This document shows positions 48,181 through 56,494 of a stretch of DNA of 64,000 nucleotides, in pieces. Within the stretch, counting starts at the first letter, position 1, and each line of letters begins with the position of its first letter. The position numbers were made by a program, and so were the translations under genes. The notes under the pieces were generated by a model, which was not told where the DNA came from, made no database searches, and was given only the letters and a program-made list of their open reading frames with translations. The stretch spans positions 11,662 to 75,661 of the forward strand of contig NZ_JQCQ01000004.1 in the NCBI RefSeq assembly GCF_001437605.1, written 5' to 3'. The stretch is from Pediococcus argentinicus (GTDB lineage Bacteria; Bacillota; Bacilli; Lactobacillales; Lactobacillaceae).

Positions 48181-49130
48181 TTTTTTCTTGTAGATCCTTT
48201 TACATCTAACTGTGGAGCAAATAGCCTTGAACCCTGTGGTAAATTATTTTGGTTTATTTTATCAATAATCATCTCTGCAACTGCCGCACCCATTTCCACT
48301 TCGGGTTGTTTAATTGTGGTTAATCTTGGCGAAGCAATTTGATCAAGAAATACTCCATCAAATCCGATGACGCCAAAATCATCAGGGACTTTTCCACCTT
48401 GCAATTGAATTCCACGTTCAATTCCTAAAGCAAGTCGATCGCTCCCACATATAAAGCAAGTATTAGCCTTAATTTTATTCCAATTTTCACTTATGTAATT
48501 AGAAGAACTGTGACTATGGTTACTCATTCTTCTAATTACTGGTCTGATTTTGCGCTGTTGAACTGTTTCAATGTATCCAGCCTCACGTGCATATTCAAAT
48601 GCTTCTTCCCTATCCAACCCAATAAATATCAAATGCTCATAGCCTAACTTAAGCGCATATTCTGCTGAAAACTTAGTTCCCTCTCGATTATCAATATCAA
48701 CCGAGTCCAATCCCTCATGATTCTCACCAAAAAGAACTACAGGCTTATCAAAATCTTTTACCCAATCTAAATCGGATTTTCTCGTACCTGTAACAATAAA
48801 TCCATCACAATTACCAACGTCAATATTATTTCTTGTAACCAACTGTAAAGAATATTGTTTTTCCGATAGAGTCTTCGCAATTCCCATTAACAATTTCATA
48901 TAATAAGGTTCTGCAACATCGAGATCCTCTAAAATTAAAAATTTTATTATTTGAGTCCGATTATTAACTAGTGCTTTTGCGGCGATATTCGGATGATAAT
49001 CGACTTCTCTCATAGCTTGGTATACTAGCTCTTTTAAGTCCTCTTTAACCTTTTCTGGATGATTAATCACTCTAGAAACCGTCATTTTAGAAACATTAGC
49101 TAGCTTTGCTACATCATTTAACGTTGCCAT
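48159..49130 (-). CDS. LacI family regulator of the maltose regulon (MalR-like)
   Basis: 323-aa repressor. HTH TLNDVAKLANVSKMTVSRVINHPEKV (about 3-28) and hinge YHPNIAAKALVNN, then a periplasmic-binding-like effector domain. It lies at the head of the regulon, and copies of TGTTATCGGTAACA occur at both catabolic promoters; one copy overlaps its own 3' end. A maltose-type inducer is inferred. Confidence 0.92.
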   Translation of the reverse strand: MATLNDVAKLANVSKMTVSRVINHPEKVKEDLKELVYQAMREVDYHPNIAAKALVNNRTQIIKFLILEDLDVAEPYYMKLLMGIAKTLSEKQYSLQLVTRNNIDVGNCDGFIVTGTRKSDLDWVKDFDKPVVLFGENHEGLDSVDIDNREGTKFSAEYALKLGYEHLIFIGLDREEAFEYAREAGYIETVQQRKIRPVIRRMSNHSHSSSNYISENWNKIKANTCFICGSDRLALGIERGIQLQGGKVPDDFGVIGFDGVFLDQIASPRLTTIKQPEVEMGAAVAEMIIDKINQNNLPQGSRLFAPQLDVKGSTRKNVTDNTK

Positions 49131-49236
49131 ATGTCCACTCCCAATAAATTGGTATAACTACAAAATCCATTATACATTGATATTTAGAATTGAGCTGAAT
49201 TAAATACTTAGTGCAATTATACTATAGCCTGAAGTC

Positions 49237-49268
49237 AAAAAAAGCCTTACCCAGTTCAACTGAGTAAG
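49237..49268 (-). terminator. Terminator of efp
   Basis: CTTACTCAGTT-G-AACTGGGTAAG hairpin (one G-U pair) followed by GC and seven T. Confidence 0.85.
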
Positions 49269-49286
49269 ACGTTTTTCTAATATTAA

Positions 49287-49850
49287 TTATTTACCAGCAC
49301 GTTTAACGTATGCGCTCTTTTGAGTATTAACTTCCAAAACTTCACCAGTTTGGATGAAGTCAGGAACGTTGATAACCAAACCTGTTTCCATAGTTGCAGC
49401 TTTACCTGAACCAGTAACAGTTGCACCCTTGATTGAAGGTGCTGTGTCAGCAACCTTTAATTCAACAACAGTTGGTACAGTGATACCAATTACTTCTGCG
49501 CCAAAAAATTCAATTTTAACTTCCATGTTTTCCAAAAGGAATTTCATTTCGTCTTCGATTGAAGCTGTTGGAATTTCGTATTGTTCGTATGTTTCAAGAT
49601 CCATGAATACGGCCATGTCATCTTGTAAGTATAGGTATTGAGCTGGCTTTGTTTCCAAAACTGCTTGTTCAACCTTTTCTTCAGGACGCATTGTCTTTTC
49701 AACTGTTGAACCTGAACGTACGTCGTACAACTTCATACGCATAACAGTGTTACCCTTACCTGGTTTATGATGGTCTGCTGATAAAACCTTAATCAACTTA
49801 CCGTCTTGTTCAAATGTCATACCCGCTTTTAAATCAATTGCTGAAATCAA
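49287..49850 (-). CDS. efp: Translation elongation factor P
   Basis: 187 aa, full length. It relieves ribosome stalling at proline stretches. N-terminal KOW-like domain with the exposed loop [10 protein letters not shown], whose Lys is the modification site in the family, then two OB domains ending with the signature [12 protein letters not shown]. Monocistronic, strong terminator. Confidence 0.97.
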   Translation of the reverse strand: MISAIDLKAGMTFEQDGKLIKVLSADHHKPGKGNTVMRMKLYDVRSGSTVEKTMRPEEKVEQAVLETKPAQYLYLQDDMAVFMDLETYEQYEIPTASIEDEMKFLLENMEVKIEFFGAEVIGITVPTVVELKVADTAPSIKGATVTGSGKAATMETGLVINVPDFIQTGEVLEVNTQKSAYVKRAGK

Positions 49851-49943
49851 AATATGTTCTCCTTGTTTCTTTTATATTTGTCACAAATTACTCATATACT
49901 AGTTTATCACTTACCCGCTATAAAATGAAAACAATTATTAGGG

Positions 49944-50810
49944 CTAGTACATTGCTTGCCAGTCTTCAGACCACATCACACCCATTGTCTTTTCACCAGT
50001 GTGTACACTAACAACTGGTCCTAAGTCGCTCACTGAAATTCTGAGATTAGGGAATCGTTCTGATAAAGTAACTCGCCATTTTTCAGCCAGCTCCTCATCA
50101 TTCGCATTAATAATCGTCGCTTGAATAGGATAATTAGCTTTGGCAATTGATTCTGCCATTTTGCTTGAAATACTATTAAACGCACGACGCATCGTTCGTT
50201 CCTTACCGATTCTAACAATTTTTCCATCTTCATCACACGTCAATAATGGTTTGATTCTCAAAATATTTCTGATAAAGGCCGAACGATTAGTTAACCGGCC
50301 GGTTCGCATTAAATGATTGAGGTTATCTACCGCAAAATAGACCTCTTCAGAACCTCTAAGTTGATCTAACTTTGGCAGAATTTGATCCGAGTTAAATCCT
50401 TCTGATGCCATTGCACCAGCTAGTAAACTCAATACTCCTTCACCGGCACTGGCCATTTTGGAATCATATGGGAAAACCTTAAGTCGGTCATAGTCCTTCA
50501 CAAACATCCGTAGGTTATCCAAGAATCCGGTGATTCCGCTAGATAAGTGAATCGAAATCACTTCATCATAGCCTTCGTCAGCCAATTTATCATAAGCTTC
50601 TTTAATTTGTGCCATAGTGACCTGCGCAGTCGTAGGCAGAACATCTGCATTATTTACATAATCAAAGAATTCTCTAGTCGTAATATCGACCGTTTCTCGA
50701 TATTCTTTACCACCCATAATGACCGTGACTGGTAAAACGACAATCTTATACTTTTCAATCTGTTCCGGTGTTAAATATTATGCCGAATCAGTTACAACTG
50801 CTGTTTTCAT
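49944..50810 (-). pseudogene. DegV family fatty-acid-binding protein, interrupted at codon 11
   Basis: The gene from ATG 50810 would be 288 aa, the normal DegV length. It reads MKTAVVTDSA, then TAA (50780-50778), then YLTPEQIEKY and is open to 49944. The remaining 257-aa frame (first possible start GTG/ATG near 50717) lacks the N-terminal strand and the DSxxYL loop that binds the fatty acid head group. The rest is well kept: ISIHLSSGITGF, GRLTNRSAFIRNILRIKPLL. In the family, DegV/FakB proteins bind fatty acids for the kinase FakA. Probably inactive. Confidence 0.83.
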
Positions 50811-50923
50811 TATAATATCCTCGTATTGTTTTCAGCATTATACCGTAATTTTTTATTCATACCAACCGAATCTGACCAAAAATAGCGGTGAATCGAACAT
50901 TTTTACTGAAATTGCTTAATTTT

Positions 50924-51232
50924 CTAATACACTGGCACCAAATGAATATGAGAATGAAACACCTTTTAGCCTGCTGGTGCACCAATGTGACTAAATATTT
51001 GGTAAGCACGTGGATGAAATTTATCATCCAAAAATGGTTTCACTTCGTCCATCAATTCAATCATCGCTTGTTGTTCAGCTTTAGGAACATCGAAGAAGGT
51101 AACGTAATGATCCTTGGGTACTATAAGTACATGTCCCTTGGCCATTGGAGCATGATCATAAAAAGCTTTGGCAAGATCATTTTCCATAATTAAATCAGTC
51201 TTTTGGCAGAAAACACAGTCATCTTTTTTCAT
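50924..51232 (-). pseudogene. HIT family hydrolase interrupted before the histidine triad
   Basis: The gene starts MKKDDCVFCQKTD at 51232 and runs 88 codons to GAPAG, then TAA (50968-50966), then KVFHSHIHLVPVY and TAG (50926-50924). HIT proteins have a conserved AGQxxxHxHxH, so the TAA sits exactly on the Gln. The truncated protein keeps the N-terminal CxxC and the KGHVLIVPK segment but lacks the catalytic HxHxH, so it cannot act as a nucleotidyl hydrolase unless the stop is suppressed. Even the full version (102 aa) is shorter than B. subtilis Hit. Confidence 0.85.
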
Positions 51233-51250
51233 AGCAAGTACCTCACATAT

Positions 51251-51772
51251 TTATAAATCTTGTTCAAACTTCGAAATAAGGTGTTGGGCAATGGCATCCA
51301 CCCCGATATCATAATCTTTGCGACGCCAATACAGCAGTGTAGCAAAAACAGCTCCAGAATAATATGTGACATCATAATCCGGCATTTCTGGAATATCAGC
51401 AATATCTGTATCAAAGAACTTCTGGAAATAGGCGGTCTGACTCTTTAAAACCTTTCCTTCAACTCCGGCTGTAACAACGGCGTCAAGGATGTGTCTATTT
51501 TCATAGAAGTATCCACAATAAACCCTAAGTAGACTTTCCAATTCTTGTATATTATTTTCAGAAATAGCTTCAACGAACTCATTATATTGCGTTTCTATAA
51601 AGCATTTTACAATATCATCTTTCGTACTGAAGTTTCTATAAAATGCCATCCGGGAAACTTTAGCAAGCTCCGTTATTTGTTTAACCTGGATATTTTCATA
51701 CTTTTCACGTTGCATTAAGTATAGTAGTGCTTGCTTAATTCTATTTTGTGTTTGAATTCTTTTCTCGTTCAT
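51251..51772 (-). CDS. TetR/AcrR family transcriptional regulator
   Basis: 173 aa. HTH VKQITELAKVSRMAFYRNFSTKDDI (about 28-52), ligand domain without known specificity. The open frame runs further up, but the ATG at 51772 (SD AGAAGG) matches the family N-terminus. Divergent from the oleate hydratase gene, with a perfect palindrome between them, so it probably controls that gene and itself, perhaps sensing fatty acid (inference). Confidence 0.9.
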   Translation of the reverse strand: MNEKRIQTQNRIKQALLYLMQREKYENIQVKQITELAKVSRMAFYRNFSTKDDIVKCFIETQYNEFVEAISENNIQELESLLRVYCGYFYENRHILDAVVTAGVEGKVLKSQTAYFQKFFDTDIADIPEMPDYDVTYYSGAVFATLLYWRRKDYDIGVDAIAQHLISKFEQDL

Positions 51773-51840
51773 AAAAGGCCTTCTCATTAGATTAATTGTA
51801 ATATTGTAAAATGAAAACGGTTGCGCTATACTGAGGTCGA

Positions 51841-51856
51841 CGTTACATATGTAACG
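51841..51856. promoter_or_regulatory. 16-bp perfect palindrome between tetR and oleate hydratase
   Basis: CGTTACATATGTAACG, fully self-complementary, sits in the 143-bp divergent region. It is a good candidate operator for the adjacent TetR protein. Confidence 0.7.
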
Positions 51857-51915
51857 ATTATACCGCAGACACACCGTCCTATCCATGTGCTTGCCTTAAT
51901 AATGGAGGGGTTTTT

Positions 51916-53688
51916 ATGTATTATAGCAATGGTAATTATGAAGCATTCGCTCGTCCTAAAAAACCAGCTAATGTAGATAAAAAATCAGCATATTTAGTAG
52001 GATCAGGTCTTGCATCATTAGCTGCCGCGACCTTTCTTGTTCGCGATGGCCAAATGGATGGTGATCGTATTCATGTATTAGAAGAACTCAGCTTACCTGG
52101 CGGTAGTATGGACGGAATCTGGAATGAGCAAAAAGGTTACATCATTCGTGGTGGACGTGAAATGGAACCTCATTTCGAAACACTCTGGGACTTATTCCGT
52201 TCAATTCCATCTTTGGAAAACTCAGATGTATCTGTCTTGGACGAATATTACTGGCTCAATAAGGAAGACCCTAGTTTCTCAAAAGCTCGTGTAATTGAAA
52301 ACCGTGGCCACCGTATGAGTAATGACGGAAAATTAACTCTTTCTAGAAAAGCTATCAATGAAATTATCAAAGTCGCTTTGACCCCAGAAGATCAATTACA
52401 AGACAAACAAATTGATGAAGTGTTCTCAAAAGAATTCTTTGATTCTAATTTCTGGCTCTATTGGTCAACTATGTTTGCCTTCGAACCATGGGCCAGTGCC
52501 CTTGAAATGCGTCGTTACCTACTTCGGTTCGTACATCATATTGCAACATTATCAGACTTATCATCCCTAAGATTCACAAAATATAACCAATATGAATCAT
52601 TAATCATGCCAATGGTTAAATTCTTGGAATCTAAGGGTGTTCATTTCCAATACAATACCATCGTTCACAACATTCTAGTAAATAGAGTTGGCAATGGTAA
52701 AGTTGCTACTAAATTGGAAATGACAGTTGATGGTAAATCTGAAAGTAAAAACTTAACTGAAAATGATTTAGTATTTGTTACTAACGGTTCAATTACTGAA
52801 AGCACAACCTATGGTGACAATACTCATCCAGCACCTGTTGAACACGAATTGGGACCTACATGGGAACTATGGAAGAACCTCGCTGCTCAAGATCCAGAAT
52901 TCGGTCATCCTGAGAAATTCTATGACAATATTCCTGATGCTAACTGGACTGTTTCAGGTAGTATCACATTAACCGATGATCGCGTAACACCTTACATTGA
53001 AAAGATTAGTCAAAAGGATCCTCACAGTGGTTCAATCGTTACTAGTGGACCAGTTTCAATCAAAGATTCAAACTGGTTGTTAGGATATTCAATTAGTCGT
53101 CAACCTCATTTCAAGGCGCAAAAACCTAACGAACTTGTGGTTTGGGTTTATGGACTATTCTCAGACAAACCTGGTAACTTCGTTCAAAAGAAGATTACTG
53201 AATGTACCGGTATCGAATTATGTGAGGAATGGTTATATCACATCGGGGTTCCAGAAGATCAAATCGTAGATATTGCAACGAATTCTGCAAGCACAATTCC
53301 ATGTCACATGCCATATATCACTTCATACTTCATGCCACGCGCACTTGGTGACCGTCCATTAGTTGTCCCAGAAGGATCAGTAAACTTAGCCTTCATAGGT
53401 AACTTCGCTGAAACCGAACGTGACACAGTCTTCACTACTGAATATTCAGTACGGACAGCTATGGAAGCCGTCTATACATTACTGGATGTTGATCGTGGTG
53501 TGCCAGAAGTATTCGACTCTGCCTTTGATGCTCGAGTATTGATGAACGCTATCTATTACTTAAATGATAAGAAGAAACTTGAAGATATCCAGTTACCATT
53601 TGCTGAAAAAGCGATTGAGAAACAGGCTTTGAAGAAGATTAAGGGAACTTATATCGAAGAGTTGTTGAAGGATGCTCATTTATTGTAA
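51916..53688 (+). CDS. ohyA: Oleate hydratase (FAD-dependent)
   Basis: 590-aa enzyme that adds water to oleic acid giving 10-hydroxystearate, a detoxification of unsaturated fatty acids. FAD-binding [17 protein letters not shown] (about 30-46), the conserved [21 protein letters not shown] (key GGREM, about 80), and the central FVTNGSITE. Length is usual. SD GGAGGGG. Alone on its strand; ends at a strong terminator. Confidence 0.95.
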   Translation: MYYSNGNYEAFARPKKPANVDKKSAYLVGSGLASLAAATFLVRDGQMDGDRIHVLEELSLPGGSMDGIWNEQKGYIIRGGREMEPHFETLWDLFRSIPSLENSDVSVLDEYYWLNKEDPSFSKARVIENRGHRMSNDGKLTLSRKAINEIIKVALTPEDQLQDKQIDEVFSKEFFDSNFWLYWSTMFAFEPWASALEMRRYLLRFVHHIATLSDLSSLRFTKYNQYESLIMPMVKFLESKGVHFQYNTIVHNILVNRVGNGKVATKLEMTVDGKSESKNLTENDLVFVTNGSITESTTYGDNTHPAPVEHELGPTWELWKNLAAQDPEFGHPEKFYDNIPDANWTVSGSITLTDDRVTPYIEKISQKDPHSGSIVTSGPVSIKDSNWLLGYSISRQPHFKAQKPNELVVWVYGLFSDKPGNFVQKKITECTGIELCEEWLYHIGVPEDQIVDIATNSASTIPCHMPYITSYFMPRALGDRPLVVPEGSVNLAFIGNFAETERDTVFTTEYSVRTAMEAVYTLLDVDRGVPEVFDSAFDARVLMNAIYYLNDKKKLEDIQLPFAEKAIEKQALKKIKGTYIEELLKDAHLL

Positions 53689-53712
53689 AAGTTTCTGAGT
53701 TGTTTAAAAAAT

Positions 53713-53774
53713 AAAAAATCAAGGCTGGGTTTTCGCATCTCAAAAATTGCGATAAAACTTAACCTTGATTTTTT
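53713..53774. terminator. Long hairpin terminator after oleate hydratase
   Basis: AAAAAATCAAGG (from 53713) and CCTTGATTTTTT (to 53774) are perfect arms. The inner CTGGGTTTT and AAAACTTAA regions pair with G-U help, leaving an inner loop near CGCATCTC...ATTGCG. Works on both strands. Confidence 0.8.
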
Positions 53775-53784
53775 ATGTCTTGAA

Positions 53785-54336
53785 TCATTTATTGTCTTTT
53801 GCTTTTTCAATTAAGTCTTCGTAACGGGTGGCAACTTGTGTCTTATCCATTTGTCCAAACTCGTCCACGGCTCTTTTCCAAGTAAACAAGCTATCATCAG
53901 GGTGTACTTTTAACTCAATTCCCGGAATAAATAAAAATTTCTCTTTGACTACACCGCTTTCAACTAAAAGCATTGAAAAATATACAAAGGCTTCTTTAAT
54001 GAGATGCTTAAATGGTTCAGAAGATTTAAAGTTATTAATTGTTTTATATGAAACTGATGTATCCTGACTCAGCCACTTCATTGGTATGCTCTCTTCGTTA
54101 AGCAATTCAATATCACGACCAGAGAATTCTTGTCTATAATAAGCGAATATTATCATTTTCATTAGCATTCTGGGATGAATAGCTGGCCGACCAGTTGGAT
54201 TCTCTCTTTCTAAAACCAACTGATCAGGTATTGAGTCCACAAAGTTACTAATTGCGCGTGCAATATGATCTTTGGGAATATCCAAATCAAAGTTCAATAC
54301 AAAATCATTTTTATTGGTATTACCTTTTTTATCCAT
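53785..54336 (-). pseudogene. IS1182-family transposase N-terminal remnant
   Basis: 183 aa, against 450-550 for complete IS1182 transposases. N-terminal domain is clear: IPKDHIARAIS, GRPAIHPRMLMKMIIFAYY, SGRDIELL, and SYKTINNF. Where active members have IDGTKxEAxANKYSF (first catalytic Asp) this one reads IPGIELKVHPDDSLF, so the Asp is lost. The frame ends about 50 residues later and the rest of the element is absent. It retains an SD (GAAAGG) and an open frame, so a small DNA-binding product could still be made. Confidence 0.78.
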
Positions 54337-54376
54337 TAGATTACCTTTCTTATTTGTGGCGTAATTTTATAGACTA

Positions 54377-54703
54377 CTAAAGCACGTTTGTTTTATACCT
54401 CTCCATAATACTGTAAAACTTTGCACTATCAATATGATCGACAACTTCAAAATTCCTATTACTATAATTCATACTTCTAACTTGTAGAGTATTCACAAAA
54501 CCTGATATGTTATTACTACTAATCGAAATAAATGGTCCCTCTATCTCTTTAGTAGTAGTTATCGGTAAAACAACACACATGTGCGTGCGTTCATTATATC
54601 CATTATTTGAGATAACAAGTGCTGGCCTTCTTTTTTTAATTTCAAAACCCAGTGCCGGATCAAAGTTCAGCCAGACAATATCTTTTTGGTGTGGGAAATC
54701 CAT
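54377..54703 (-). CDS. mazF: MazF/PemK family endoribonuclease toxin
   Basis: 108-aa toxin. PemK motifs: DIVWLNFDPALGFEIKKRRPALVIS (about 8-32), VVLPITTT (about 44-51) and a terminal helix. Family members cleave mRNA at short sequences; the antitoxin is encoded directly upstream, with the mazE stop and mazF start sharing one base (TAATG). Beside an IS remnant, so possibly acquired. Confidence 0.9.
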   Translation of the reverse strand: MDFPHQKDIVWLNFDPALGFEIKKRRPALVISNNGYNERTHMCVVLPITTTKEIEGPFISISSNNISGFVNTLQVRSMNYSNRNFEVVDHIDSAKFYSIMERYKTNVL

Positions 54704-54987
54704 TAAATATCCTCCTCCCCAACTATACCTTTAATTTCTGCATGTTGAACAAAATCGACATCTTTAAGTTTTGGATCATCAAAGACACTGGGTCTTCTTG
54801 GAATCAAAATAATTTCACCATCTTCGCCTTTATACAGTGCATACTCCTCACAATTATTCGAAAATTCTTTGGGTATTGTAACCATAGTTGAATTACCTAC
54901 TTTCCTAACCTTTACAATTTTAGGTTCTATCGTGAGATCACCTTCTTTTGCATAAATTATACCATGAGTAACAAGTATAATTATCAA
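54703..54987 (-). CDS. mazE: MazE/AbrB-type antitoxin
   Basis: Antitoxin with an AbrB/SpoVT DNA-binding domain VRKVGNSTMVTIPKEFS and an acidic C-terminus (GVVGEEDI) that would bind the toxin. The start is uncertain. The long frame opens with TTG at 54987, but that region holds an extended -10 (TGGTATAAT, 54963-54955), and the SD GAAGGTGAT (about 54943-54935) is not followed in frame by ATG, GTG or TTG; the next codons are CTC ACG ATA. The real product probably begins near LTIEPKIVK. Confidence 0.82.
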   Translation of the reverse strand: MIIILVTHGIIYAKEGDLTIEPKIVKVRKVGNSTMVTIPKEFSNNCEEYALYKGEDGEIILIPRRPSVFDDPKLKDVDFVQHAEIKGIVGEEDI

Positions 54988-55035
54988 AATAACCTCTTAA
55001 CTATAATTACGTATATATAAACTATCGACTTTTTA

Positions 55036-55716
55036 TTATTTCAAATAACTTATCATATTCTGCAGAACAATTTTATATCCTGCTGGAAGCATATGTGCTC
55101 CATCAAAGGTTAGGTCAGATTTAAGATTACCACCTTCATCAGTCAAACCTGAATTAACATTGATAAAATTCATTTCGTGTTCTCTAGCAAGCCTTGCAAC
55201 ATCTGCACTTGCCGCTGCATACAACGCATTTGATCGATGTTCATAAAGAGCACTGTGCTCGTGCTTCTCTTCTCCAAAGTTGGTACTAGTATTGATTGGA
55301 TAGTATGCCATGAGATACACCTTTGTATCTGGCAACTTCTCTTGAATCAAGCTCAGAATTTGGCTATAGTTCTTCAAATATTCTTCCTTTGGTACATTGA
55401 ACCCAATATCATTAGAACCAATATTAATAAATATTTTGCTTGGCTCTAGGTCGAATATTAGTGTGTCCATGTGTGCTAACAAATCAGCTGTAGTTGTTGC
55501 TCTAACACCACGATTATAAATCACTTTATTTAACCCTAAATCTTCATCCTGTTGAAACTTTTCAATTGGAAAAATCTCCATCAGTGAAGACCCGACAAAT
55601 AGAATTTGTCCCTTTTTAACGGTTTTATTTTCTGAAACGTACTTATCCCGTAATTCATTTTGAAATTTCAATATATCTGGATGTAAATTCGTTAATTTAG
55701 TAGTTTTCTCAGTCAT
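55036..55716 (-). CDS. SGNH/GDSL hydrolase (acetylhydrolase-like)
   Basis: 226-aa cytosolic esterase family protein. Blocks seen: GSSLMEIFP (nucleophile Ser about 47-51), a GVRATTTAD Gly block, INIGSNDIG (Asn about 100-103) and the catalytic Asp/His pair DGAHMLPAGY (about 207-216). The GTG at 55728 falls in the SD AAAGGTGG, so the ATG at 55716 is used. Divergent from the MarR gene; probably its target. Substrate unknown. Confidence 0.88.
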   Translation of the reverse strand: MTEKTTKLTNLHPDILKFQNELRDKYVSENKTVKKGQILFVGSSLMEIFPIEKFQQDEDLGLNKVIYNRGVRATTTADLLAHMDTLIFDLEPSKIFINIGSNDIGFNVPKEEYLKNYSQILSLIQEKLPDTKVYLMAYYPINTSTNFGEEKHEHSALYEHRSNALYAAASADVARLAREHEMNFINVNSGLTDEGGNLKSDLTFDGAHMLPAGYKIVLQNMISYLK

Positions 55717-55749
55717 TTTAAGTTCCACCTTTATAGTTAGTATATCTAA

Positions 55750-55834
55750 CAGTTAGTAACTGTATATTAAAAGACTATAATTGTCAAACAGTTAGCAACA
55801 CTAATTGTAAGACACACTATCTTTTTGCTATACT
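55750..55834. promoter_or_regulatory. Divergent promoters with repeated AACAGTTAGYAAC operators
   Basis: Minus promoter: TTGACA (55787-55782), 17 bp, TACAGT (55764-55759). Plus promoter: TTGTAA (55805-55810), 18 bp, TATACT (55829-55834). The perfect repeat CAGTTA-G-TAACTG (55750-55762) overlaps the minus -10, and a second copy AACAGTTAGCAAC (55788-55800) lies between the two -35 boxes. MarR is the likely binder of both. Confidence 0.72.
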
Positions 55835-55854
55835 AGCTATGGAGGATTTTATCA

Positions 55855-56277
55855 ATGAACAATAAAAACACTGAAGCACTCAAGCTAATCAGACTGATTG
55901 ATATAGAACATCAGCAAACAATCACTAAAGAAATCAGTCAACATTCAGATATCACCCCACAGCAAACTGTTGTATTAAAAATAATCGGTCAGAATCCTGG
56001 CATGATTCAGCGAGATCTTGTTAAAACCATCAGTAGACGACCTGCAACAATTTCATCCCTTCTAAAAAAAATGGAACAAAGCAAACTTATTCGGCGAGAA
56101 ATTCCAGAAGACAATATTCGCAATAAAAAATTATTCATAACAAAATCAGGTGAGAAAACTCTTCAACTGACTGAGAAGATTCGTGAAGAGCATACATCCA
56201 AATTTCTTGATGCTCTCAGCGATAAACAACAAAAAGACTTAATCAGGTTGCTTACATTAGTTCAAAACAATCAATAA
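55855..56277 (+). CDS. MarR family transcriptional regulator
   Basis: 140 aa. HTH GMIQRDLVKTISRRPATISSLLKKMEQSKL (about 54-83), wing EIPEDNIRNKKLFITKSGEK. SD GGAGG. Divergent from the SGNH esterase with shared operators; regulator of that gene and of itself (inference). Confidence 0.92.
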   Translation: MNNKNTEALKLIRLIDIEHQQTITKEISQHSDITPQQTVVLKIIGQNPGMIQRDLVKTISRRPATISSLLKKMEQSKLIRREIPEDNIRNKKLFITKSGEKTLQLTEKIREEHTSKFLDALSDKQQKDLIRLLTLVQNNQ

Positions 56278-56314
56278 AAACGACATATCTTGATTCTCAC
56301 GATATTATAAAAAG

Positions 56315-56352
56315 CCAAACGATTCGTATTTATCGAAATCGTTTGGTTTTTT
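56315..56352 (+). terminator. Terminator of the marR gene
   Basis: CCAAACGATT (56315-56324) pairs with AATCGTTTGG (56337-56346), followed by TTTTTT. Confidence 0.85.
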
Positions 56353-56494
56353 ATAACTACCCCAGAAACACTTTCATTATTCTCTAAGTGTTAATTAATC
56401 AACACTTATCCTTTTTTGATCATTGTTCGGACATAAAAGATTAATTAGCATACTAAATAACAGTTCACTAATAAATAAAAAAAGAGGCAGTAAA

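Noticed and set aside
28103-50968. Reassignment of TAA/TAG to Gln in the whole genome
   Set aside because: Most intact genes in the window end properly at TAA or TAG with a terminator just behind, so general reassignment is excluded; only rare suppression remains possible.
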